From Deltaproteobacteria bacterium (GTDB lineage Bacteria; Desulfobacterota; Desulfarculia; Adiutricales; Adiutricaceae), in NCBI GenBank assembly GCA_031288745.1, contig JAITQT010000308.1, forward strand, positions 1 to 7,827: DNA of 7,827 bases, read 5' to 3'. The notes under the pieces are model-generated. The model did no database searches. It saw only the letters and a program-made list of their open reading frames with translations, and had not been told where the DNA came from. Shown one piece after another: positions 1 through 6,052 of this stretch. Position 1 is the first letter of the stretch. Every line of letters starts with the position of its first letter. Made by a program: the position numbers and the translations under genes.

Positions 1-1037
1 AGATAGCTTTTAGTAGCTGGATCTAGGAACACGCCGTCCTCCATGGCTTTGGCCCTAGCCTCAGTCTCTTTTTCACCGTGGATATAAATCCTCTCGTGCC
101 CCTCGACTTTTTCGCTAAGGCGAATGCGATCTAATATAGCGCCAATATGTTCTTTAATTAACGATGGCTGGCCGAAGAGATCCATCCGTAGGGCCCCAAA
201 AAAATGAGCGATGCCAGCTACTCCGCTCTTAAGATAGGTTTCTGGGCTGGAAGCGCCTAAAGAGAGGCCAGAGCATAAAAGTTCAACCATAAGGGCTAAG
301 CCAAAGCCTTTGTGCCCGCCCGACTCCTCGCCCACGCCTCCAACGTAGAGGTGACCGCCGAACATGGTTTGGTAAAAGGTCTTTTCAAAGGCTGTGGCGT
401 CAAAGGTTTCTTCTCCTTTTTCATCGACCACCCAGCCGTGGGGCATGGGTTTTTGGCGACGATCGTAGAGTTCTATTTTGCCGTGAGAAACGGTGGCCGT
501 AGCCATGTCCAGCATAAAGGTGCGGCCCCCGGCTTCGGGAATGGCCACGCAAATAGGATTAGTGCCTAAAATGCGGCGGCTACCAAAGGTGGGAACCCCA
601 GCGATGTAGGTGTTGGTAAAGGCTAGGCCAATCATGTTTTCATTGGCTATTAGTTCCGCCCAGTAGCCGGCGATGCCGTAATGGTTAGAGTTGCGAACTG
701 AGCAGAAGGCGGCCCCGCTTTCTTTAGCCAGCTTTATAGTTTCTTTAACGCACCAATCGGCAACGTAACAGCCCACCCCGGCTTGGCCGTCGACTACTAG
801 GGAAACCGGGGTTTGCCAGACTATTTTAGGCTCAAATCCTGGCCGGCAATGGCCTAAATCAAGGTTAACTTGGTAGAAGGCTAGTCGCGAGACCCCGTGC
901 GAGGGGATGCCCCTGGCATCGGCTTCGACTAGTAAGAGGGCGGTGATATTGGCTTCTTTTTGGTTATAACCATAACCTTTTATTAAAATAGTCTCCGTAA
1001 GCTCCAAGAGCTTATCGAAGGAGATAAGACTAATCAT
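1..1037 (-). CDS. Malate/L-lactate dehydrogenase (Ldh_2) family oxidoreductase, 3' end outside window
   Basis: The minus strand reads open from ATG at 1037 to the left edge (345 codons, no stop). I translated it by hand. The family contains NAD(P)-dependent dehydrogenases that interconvert 2-hydroxy and 2-keto acids (malate, lactate, sulfolactate, ureidoglycolate, 2,3-diketogulonate), usually as cytoplasmic dimers of about 330-360 residues, so only a few C-terminal residues should be missing. Family hallmarks seen: RGIPSHGVSRL (43-53), NSNHYGIAGYW (116-126) with the presumed catalytic His119, GTNP (158-161), a MLDMATATVSHGK segment (175-187) and GGHKGFG (240-246) before a hydrophobic helix. 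An AAAGGAA ribosome-binding site lies about 10 nt before the ATG. It follows the symporter gene by 38 bp and is probably co-transcribed with it. The substrate cannot be chosen from sequence alone. Family call is strong; the exact enzyme is unknown. Confidence 0.93.
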   Translation of the reverse strand, partial: MISLISFDKLLELTETILIKGYGYNQKEANITALLLVEADARGIPSHGVSRLAFYQVNLDLGHCRPGFEPKIVWQTPVSLVVDGQAGVGCYVADWCVKETIKLAKESGAAFCSVRNSNHYGIAGYWAELIANENMIGLAFTNTYIAGVPTFGSRRILGTNPICVAIPEAGGRTFMLDMATATVSHGKIELYDRRQKPMPHGWVVDEKGEETFDATAFEKTFYQTMFGGHLYVGGVGEESGGHKGFGLALMVELLCSGLSLGASSPETYLKSGVAGIAHFFGALRMDLFGQPSLIKEHIGAILDRIRLSEKVEGHERIYIHGEKETEARAKAMEDGVFLDPATKSY

Positions 1038-1075
1038 ATAGTAAGTATTCCTTTAAAAACTTTAGGCCCGAGCGA

Positions 1076-2569
1076 TTAAGCCTTCGAGCCAGAGGAGGGG
1101 GCGCTTTTAGATAGGTGCTCGGCAGGAGGCTTATTGGCATCCGAGTCGGCCTGGCTAGAGCTAAAGATATCTCTGGCCGGCTCTTTAGCGAAAATAGCGA
1201 ATAGCAATAAAATAGTGCCGCAGACTAACCATTCGGCGTAAATCAGCTCCGGTCCTATTCTTAGAGAGGGGAAATAAGTCCAAATTATCCATAAGACTAA
1301 TGAGGCTAATACCACCCAAAATCCGGCAGCTCTTTTTAAAATGCCCGGGCAATAGATGCCGGCTAGGACAATGAAGGTAAAAGAGGTCGTCACCGCCAAA
1401 GCGGTGGTAATAGTTTTAAGGATGCCCACCACGGTAAGGGCTAGGCCGAAGGAGAGTAAGCTTACTAGAAGAACTACTATGCGAGAGAGAAAAATTTCTT
1501 GGGCATTGTTTAAGGGTTTTACATAGATTTTTTTTACCACGTCTTCGAGCACTAACGTCGAGCAGCCCATCAAAAGTCCCACGGCGGTGGAGATATCGGC
1601 CGCCCAAAGAGAAGCTAAAAACAAGCCGCCCACAGCCGGGGAAAGCTGGGTGGCTAAGGTTGGCAGGGCCAAAGAGGCCTTTTCTAGGTTTGGGAAATTG
1701 GCTGCGGCCAAAATACCAAACATGGCGCACAGAAAACCGGCCGGAAGTATTAGCACTCCGCCTAAGAGAAAGCCGTTCCTGGCCGTGGCCTCGTTTTTAG
1801 AGGCAAAACAGATCTGAGAGACAGCCTGGGTGGTCGTGGCCATGGTCATTAAGACTAGGACGTAGGCGACTACAGTGGCTAGGCCCATGCCGCTGATTAA
1901 GTCGAACCAGGGGCCTTGAGGCGGGAGGGCCTCTCTAAGAGCGGATAAGCCCCCGAATTTACCCAAACTGGCGCATAAGGCCACCACTATACCCACGTAG
2001 ATGACGATGACGTTTATTAGGTTAGTTAGGCCGCTAGCCCAGTAGCCTCCGAAGAGGGTGATAATGATGAAGATCACGGCCGAGGCCAGCATGCCTTGAT
2101 TAAAGGTAAAGACGTCAGGCAATAAGGCCGTTAGAATAGCCCCTCCAGCCACATATTGTAAGGCCGTGATGCTGATCATAACCAAAAGCTGGCAGATAAC
2201 GCTAATGACCCTAGTCCACGGGCCAAACATATGGCCCATGATTTGGGGAATAGTTTTAATCGACATTTTCCTAAAATGCTTGGCTACTGTTAGCCCAACG
2301 AATATGCCGCCCAAACCCCAGGCGGCGTTGTACCAGCCAGCTGAAAAACCTTGGGTATAGGCTCTTTCGGCCACGCCCACAGTTGAGGCCCCGCCCACGG
2401 CTAAGCCTGTTAGCATAACGGTAACTAGGCTGGCCGGAAGGTTTCGTCCGGCTAAAAGATAGTTTAAGGTTTTGTTGGCGGTGCCGCGTTTTATCAAAAG
2501 CGAAGACCACCACGATATGGCTAACAAAACTGCCACGTAAAAAACTAAAATTATCAGTTGGGTGCTCAC
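1076..2569 (-). CDS. Sodium:solute symporter (SSS family) permease
   Basis: A 497-residue inner-membrane carrier of the SSS family (relatives PutP, PanF), which couples sodium entry to uptake of organic acids, amino acids, sugars or vitamins. About 13 hydrophobic segments are visible, roughly at 4-24, 46-66, 78-98, 120-150, 158-176, 183-203, 225-248, 268-290, 311-340, 362-383, 388-408, 413-432 and 443-461, the usual SSS topology. AGRNLP (40-45) matches the conserved stretch before the second helix. A324, S327 and T328 (AADIST) match in spacing the Na2-site residues A337/S340/T341 of PutP, and the following STLVLEDVVKK resembles the PutP segment there. The start is GTG at 2569 with AGGAG 5 nt upstream; the overlapping ATG is out of frame and stops after two codons. 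The polar Ser/Pro/Ala-rich tail (466-497) should be cytoplasmic. The dehydrogenase gene lies 38 bp downstream, so the cargo is probably its substrate. Substrate is not predictable. Confidence 0.93.
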   Translation of the reverse strand: MSTQLIILVFYVAVLLAISWWSSLLIKRGTANKTLNYLLAGRNLPASLVTVMLTGLAVGGASTVGVAERAYTQGFSAGWYNAAWGLGGIFVGLTVAKHFRKMSIKTIPQIMGHMFGPWTRVISVICQLLVMISITALQYVAGGAILTALLPDVFTFNQGMLASAVIFIIITLFGGYWASGLTNLINVIVIYVGIVVALCASLGKFGGLSALREALPPQGPWFDLISGMGLATVVAYVLVLMTMATTTQAVSQICFASKNEATARNGFLLGGVLILPAGFLCAMFGILAAANFPNLEKASLALPTLATQLSPAVGGLFLASLWAADISTAVGLLMGCSTLVLEDVVKKIYVKPLNNAQEIFLSRIVVLLVSLLSFGLALTVVGILKTITTALAVTTSFTFIVLAGIYCPGILKRAAGFWVVLASLVLWIIWTYFPSLRIGPELIYAEWLVCGTILLLFAIFAKEPARDIFSSSQADSDANKPPAEHLSKSAPSSGSKA

Positions 2570-2806
2570 GACATCTCCTGAGAGGTAAAAAATAACAATT
2601 AGACTTGGGCCAAAATAGAAAAAAGCCTTAAGCGATCCACAGCCTCTTAGAGCTTTGACCTAGGTTTAAATTACATAAAGCCAGCTCAATAGGTTTAAGT
2701 AAGTCGTATTTAACTAAATTTATTCCTTGGCGGCCATCGGTGCCCTTAGTTTGGCTTATTTATTTGGTTATTTTATACTAATTACTTGAAAAAGGGAAAT
2801 GAATTT
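2570..2806. other. AT-rich spacer upstream of the symporter gene
   Basis: This 237-bp stretch between the symporter start and the first 281-bp repeat has no credible ORF. It should contain the minus-strand promoter of the symporter-dehydrogenase unit, but I could not pick a -35/-10 pair with good spacing, so none is called. The symporter's AGGAG ribosome-binding site lies at its left end. Confidence 0.5.
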
Positions 2807-3087
2807 AGTAACCGTTCACCAAGTCTTTTTTTTCTCACGTTGCGGCTGGTAGCGACTTTCGTGTTGTAATTAAGTTTTAGCATACCCTTAAGTTCTTAAC
2901 ATTAGTTCTTTTAACATTTCTATTTAGCTCTCTGCTCCAACCATATATTTTAACTTTGTTTAATGTTAAAATTACTAAGCTCCTATAGGGGGCTACATTG
3001 CTGCGGTACGTGTCGTACCTTTCAATAGGCTTGGCCTCGCAGCGTTCTCTCTTGTGAACGGGCCCTTAAACGTTCACATTTGTGAAC
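2807..3087 (+). repeat. 281-bp direct repeat, copy 1 (candidate structured RNA or small mobile element)
   Basis: Runs from AGTAACCGTTCACC to GTGAAC and aligns without gaps to 5084-5364, with 16 differences (11 transitions, 5 transversions; about 94% identity). Homology stops sharply at both ends. Inverted pairs in this copy: GTTGC/GCGAC (2839-2843 with 2852-2856), TTTTAACATT/AATGTTAAAA (2909-2918 with 2962-2971, 43-nt loop), GCTGCG/CGCAGC (3000-3005 with 3038-3043) and within it GGTACG-TGT-CGTACC (3005-3019, sharing G3005 with that stem), then GTGAACG/CGTTCAC (3054-3060 with 3071-3077) and GTTCAC-ATTT-GTGAAC (3072-3087). The 5' CCGTTCAC (2812-2819) could also pair with either GTGAAC. No protein ORF is convincing. 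The plus strand is assigned because several inter-copy differences give G-U-compatible pairs in that sense. I do not recognise a named family. The element could be a structured RNA, a non-autonomous mobile repeat, or both. Confidence 0.85.
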
Positions 3088-3491
3088 TGAAACAATAACA
3101 ATGGTGGGATGCCTCCTCAAGTCCCGCCTTTTTAAAACTTGAGGTTATAAACAAGGGTAAGGTAAGTACGAACCAGATCGGAGCGTAGAGCCGATTAGCA
3201 ACATTTTCAAGAGCAACGTTTAAATAGAACCGTAAGGGTGTTTTTTCGAAGAGATTAACTTCGTCCACTTATACTCAGGACCGAAAACATTTGCCGCGCC
3301 ATAGCAACTCCCGCCGCCATCTGCCTTGAGGTTATGGTTGAAACCTGTAAATCATTTCGGTCGTCAGTATTGTAGCCGTCGCCCTTCTAGAGACGACGGC
3401 TACGAGTGGTCTTTTCGCGTCTATTGAGATTAAATGAGAGAACTCCATTGCTCCCCTGGCTAAACTCAGGTGGCTCTTGGCAGGAAAGAAG
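3088..3491. other. Non-coding leader region between repeat copy 1 and the propeller gene
   Basis: This 404-bp stretch has no gene I can support. It holds two clear inverted repeats. CCTCAAGT/ACTTGAGG lies at 3115-3122 and 3137-3144, and a perfect 10-bp stem lies at 3372-3403 (listed separately). Its right end carries the AGGA ribosome-binding site of the propeller gene at 3482-3485. A 64-codon minus-strand frame from a GTG at 3268 lacks a ribosome-binding site and runs into the repeat end, so I treat it as chance. Confidence 0.5.
3372..3403 (+). promoter_or_regulatory. Perfect 10-bp hairpin upstream of the propeller gene
   Basis: GTAGCCGTCG (3372-3381) and CGACGGCTAC (3394-3403) are exact inverted repeats around a 12-nt loop. 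The hairpin is followed by GAGTGGTCTTTT, a short T-run 7 nt after the stem, and ends 88 nt before the ATG at 3492. It could be an upstream terminator, an attenuator in the propeller leader, or a protein-binding dyad. The weak and distant T-run makes an intrinsic terminator uncertain. Confidence 0.45.
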
Positions 3492-4799
3492 ATGACTTTA
3501 GGTAAAAAAACTTTCAGCCTTTATCTCGCGGCAATTTTGGTCGCAGTTTTCTACTCTATTGGTGCTCAACGTATTTCGGTGGCTCAGCTTGAGCCTATCG
3601 GGCAATTGTGCGATCCGCGGGCTGGGGTAAAATTGCGGTCCGAGGCGATTATCGACTCCCATATAAATTCGCCTAAATCTATTAATTTTAGCCCCGATGG
3701 AAAAAAAATATACATAAACGCCCTAGAGGGCCTAGAGACCTTGGTCTATTCTTTTCCCAAGCTTGAACTTCTAAAAGCCATTAAGCATACCTTTGGTCCG
3801 GCCGAGGCGGGTTTATTTAAAAATGGCGAGACCACCCTTTTTGATTACCAATATTACCACCAAATTCCGGCTGATAAATTAAACTTTTTTTCCGGTAAGC
3901 CTGTTGAAGGCATTTTTTCCCATAACGGCCGATATTTTTGGGTACCTTACTATCGGCGCGATTACGATAAAAACGCTTCCGACCCATCGGCAATGGCCAT
4001 AATAGACACAACCGAGGATAAAATTGTAAGGGTCATGCCCACCGGCCCTTTACCTAAAATGGTAGCCGCCTCTCCTGACGGTAGGTATCTGGCCGTCACC
4101 CATTGGGGCGATAACACGGTGGGCTTAATAGACGTCTCTTCCAATGAGCCGATGGATTTTTCCTACGTAGCTCACTTAATCGACTCCCCCAAGCTTAATA
4201 CTAAAAATATTTCAGGCAACCGCGACAATAACTGCGGCCGCTGCTTACGTGGGACCGTTTTTACCCCCGACGGGCACCTTTTGTTGGTCGGTCGTATGGC
4301 CGGTCAGGGGGTGGTCGTCTTTTCCATACCCGAAGGTCAAAGAATTGGGGCCTTCACCTCCTTTAGCCCCACTCCAAGGCACCTGGCCTTAGATAAGGTA
4401 AAAGGCTGGCTCTACGCCAGTGATTCTAGGCGCGGGGTAGTGGTTAGAGTTATACTAGCTGAAGTCTTAAAAAGCTTAAAGAATGCCGGCGGTGGTGACG
4501 TGGCCGGGCCTAAAGGCCAAATGGTTAATGTTGGAACTATGCCCAGAACCATTGCCCTATCTTCCGACGGCAAGCGTCTATTCGCCTCCGTCTTTAGATC
4601 TAGCGCCTTAGTTGAGGTCAACACAGATTCTTTTACAGTCAGAGACTCAGTTGAGGTCTCGCCCCACCCAGTGGGTTTAGGGCTTAGTCCCGACGGGAGA
4701 TACGTAGCCGTGACTTCTCAAGGTGCCTTAAATAAGGGGGCTAAACCACCGTCTTATTCGGGTGGCAATTCAGTTGAATTTTTTCGTCTTAAAGATTAA
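3492..4799 (+). CDS. Secreted YVTN/YncE-like beta-propeller protein
   Basis: ATG at 3492 is preferred over the in-frame TTG at 3477 because AGGA sits 6 nt upstream of it; this gives 435 residues. The N-terminus has lysines at 5-6, a hydrophobic core at about 8-24 and a plausible signal-peptidase site after SVA (29-31), so the protein is probably periplasmic or extracellular. The rest is a beta-propeller: turn motifs of SPDG type recur at 66-70 (FSPDG), 142-146 (FSHNG), 193-197 (ASPDG), 257-261 (FTPDG), 357-360 (SSDG) and 399-402 (SPDG), with strands such as YLAVTHWGDNTVGLIDV between them, as in YVTN-repeat proteins. Six or seven blades are likely. Unusual is CGRC (248-251), a CxxC in an insert before the FTPDG turn, plus a lone Cys40. 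No CxxCH heme site or catalytic motif is seen. The function is unknown; such propellers bind proteins, metals or cofactors. The gene stands alone between two copies of a 281-bp repeat. Confidence 0.85.
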   Translation: MTLGKKTFSLYLAAILVAVFYSIGAQRISVAQLEPIGQLCDPRAGVKLRSEAIIDSHINSPKSINFSPDGKKIYINALEGLETLVYSFPKLELLKAIKHTFGPAEAGLFKNGETTLFDYQYYHQIPADKLNFFSGKPVEGIFSHNGRYFWVPYYRRDYDKNASDPSAMAIIDTTEDKIVRVMPTGPLPKMVAASPDGRYLAVTHWGDNTVGLIDVSSNEPMDFSYVAHLIDSPKLNTKNISGNRDNNCGRCLRGTVFTPDGHLLLVGRMAGQGVVVFSIPEGQRIGAFTSFSPTPRHLALDKVKGWLYASDSRRGVVVRVILAEVLKSLKNAGGGDVAGPKGQMVNVGTMPRTIALSSDGKRLFASVFRSSALVEVNTDSFTVRDSVEVSPHPVGLGLSPDGRYVAVTSQGALNKGAKPPSYSGGNSVEFFRLKD

Positions 4800-5083
4800 T
4801 AAGGTTGTGAACTACCGCTACCCTAAAGGGTACCTGCTTCTATGGAAGCCGGATAGGTCATCAGACTAAGTTTATGAAAATAAGCTACTTTGATAATGTC
4901 AGGCCCCCCGGAGTTGTCGTCTCAGATTCCGGCTCTCTGTCGCGATAAGTTAAAAGCTCTCCTTAGGTAAAAGCGGTGCTTACCGCCTCGGATCGAAAAG
5001 CCGAAAAAGCATATTCAACATTATCGACAGCAAGTATCATTATCTTGTTAGGGTAAAAGCGACAAGATGGGCGTTATCAGTAA
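4800..5083. other. Spacer downstream of the propeller gene with several small hairpins
   Basis: No gene is seen in these 284 bp. Besides the tandem hairpins at 4819-4849 there is GCGGT-GCTT-ACCGC (4973-4986), which on the minus strand reads stem-loop followed by TTTT and so resembles a weak minus-strand terminator. There is also ATCTTGT/ACAAGAT (5042-5048 with 5062-5068) immediately before repeat copy 2. The roles of these are unproven. Confidence 0.4.
4819..4849 (+). terminator. Two tandem hairpins just after the propeller stop codon, possible transcript end
   Basis: TACCC-TAAA-GGGTA (4819-4832) is followed 3 nt later by GCTTC-TATG-GAAGC (4836-4849), starting about 20 nt after the TAA. Both stems are perfect 5-bp pairs with 4-nt loops. 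There is no T-tract, so this is not a canonical intrinsic terminator. It may instead protect the 3' end of the message. Confidence 0.3.
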
Positions 5084-5364
5084 AGTAACCGTTCACCAAG
5101 TCTTTTTTTCCCCACGTTGCGGCTGGTAGCAACTTTTGAGTTGTAATTAAGTTTTAGCATACCCTTAAGTTCTTAACATTAGTTCTTTTAACGTTTCTAC
5201 TTAGTTCTCTGCTCCAACCATATATTTTAACTTTGATTAATGTTAAAATTACTAAACTCCTATAGGGGGCTACATTGCTGCGGTATGTGTCGTCCCTTTC
5301 AATAGGCTTGGCACCGCAGCGTTCTGTCTTGTGAACAGGCCCTTAAACGTTCACATTTGTGAAC
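5084..5364 (+). repeat. 281-bp direct repeat, copy 2 (candidate structured RNA or small mobile element)
   Basis: Same length and orientation as the copy at 2807-3087, starting 2277 bp further on, with no insertion or deletion. In this copy the hairpin near the 5' end becomes GTTGC/GCAAC (5116-5120 with 5129-5133), fully Watson-Crick. The stem at the 3' side becomes GCTGCGGT/ACCGCAGC (5277-5284 with 5313-5320), two pairs longer than in copy 1, while the inner hairpin of copy 1 is weakened. The ends form CCGTTCAC (5089-5096) and GTGAACGG (5359-5366) as an exact terminal inverted repeat if two bases beyond the aligned block are included. I see no target-site duplication flanking it. It lies well downstream of the propeller gene and some 370 bp from the end of a doubtful minus-strand ORF, so it is not obviously the leader of a coding gene. 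Confidence 0.85.
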
Positions 5365-6052
5365 GGACACTTTAATGACTTATGTTTTACAGAACAATGG
5401 GCAGCCCTTGAGGCCGACTAGTTTGGTGACAGCAAGAGTGTTCCTTAAAACCGGTAAAGATAGGGTGGTAAGAGAGCCTTTTACCATTTAATTGCTTTAT
5501 AATCCTACAGCATTTGTTTAAGATTTAACTCTTAGCATCGATCCCGCTCTTGGATTATAGGGTTCACCGTCATGGATTTAAGTAGCGACGTCAAATACTC
5601 TTCAAGGTCTAGAAGCGGCAAGATAGGGCGGCCAGATTTCTTAATAGAGGCAACAACAAGCGCCAATGGCAATACTTGCTTATCCTCGTTTGTAAGATAA
5701 ACGCTCATATGCGCGAAATAGAGTTGATTGACCATATTTCTGACTGTAATTTTGCTTGCTCTATATGACGAGCAAGGTTAGAAATTTTTTAAGAATACAT
5801 AGGCAACAATGTTAAAACAGACCCTAGACGCATTAAGACCCTAGGCTAAAGTTTTCTGATATTAAATTTATGATCGAAGCGAAAAAAATACCCGTATCAG
5901 TCCTAAAAATCGTAGTATAGTCTTATTATTAGTTAATTTTTTAAACTATTATGTTTTTAAGGTATTTTTGCGTTTTGATTAAGTTATAGGTTATTAATTT
6001 TTCTAAGAAAATAAAAAAAATAGCCTAAAACCACCTGTATTTTAAGATTTAA
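5365..6052. other. AT-rich region, mostly non-coding
   Basis: This is a 688-bp stretch between repeat copy 2 and the end of the Sel1 gene. Apart from the weak ORF at 5532-5735 I see no gene. It contains CTTGCTC/GAGCAAG (5755-5761 with 5770-5776) followed after a short gap by a T-run (a poor plus-strand terminator candidate) and a 9-bp direct repeat AGACCCTAG at 5819 and 5836. From about 5850 to 6030 it is very AT-rich. The T-tract that follows the Sel1 stop on the minus strand (6012-6020) lacks a convincing GC stem. Confidence 0.45.
5532..5735 (-). CDS. Doubtful small ORF, 67 codons, unknown
   Basis: The frame reads from ATG 5735 and has a protein-like composition: MVNQLYFAHMSVYLT at the N-terminus, then a mixed hydrophobic/charged stretch with SGRPILPLLDLEEYL at about residues 34-48, and a short basic/acidic end RDRC. 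I recognise no family. No Shine-Dalgarno sequence precedes this ATG or the internal Met10, and the surroundings are AT-rich spacer. It may be a real small protein, a remnant of a decayed gene, or chance. It is included because it is the only frame in 1.25 kb of spacer with reasonable composition. Confidence 0.25.
   Translation of the reverse strand: MVNQLYFAHMSVYLTNEDKQVLPLALVVASIKKSGRPILPLLDLEEYLTSLLKSMTVNPIIQERDRC

Noticed and set aside
312..569. Plus-strand 85-codon frame
   Set aside because: Lies antisense inside the dehydrogenase gene, whose minus-strand translation carries clear family motifs throughout.
2568..2575. ATG overlapping the GTG start of the symporter
   Set aside because: Out of frame and reaches TGA after two codons; the GTG is the start in frame with the ribosome-binding site.
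2963..3028. Small ORF of 21 codons in repeat copy 1, also present at 5240-5305 in copy 2, with a cysteine-rich HCCGxC stretch
   Set aside because: All three codon differences between copies change the amino acid, none is silent, and there is no ribosome-binding site; this is not the pattern of a conserved peptide.
3074..3268. Minus-strand 64-codon frame with a hydrophobic stretch
   Set aside because: GTG start without a ribosome-binding site, ends inside the repeat terminus, no recognisable family.
3477..3491. Upstream TTG start for the propeller gene
   Set aside because: The ATG at 3492 has AGGA at proper spacing and gives a cleaner signal peptide.
2807..5364. Diversity-generating retroelement template/variable repeat pair
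   Set aside because: Differences are not concentrated at adenines, neither copy lies in a coding 3' end, and no reverse transcriptase is present.
2807..5364. Composite transposon with the repeats as IS ends
   Set aside because: The 281-bp units encode no transposase and no target-site duplication is seen outside them.
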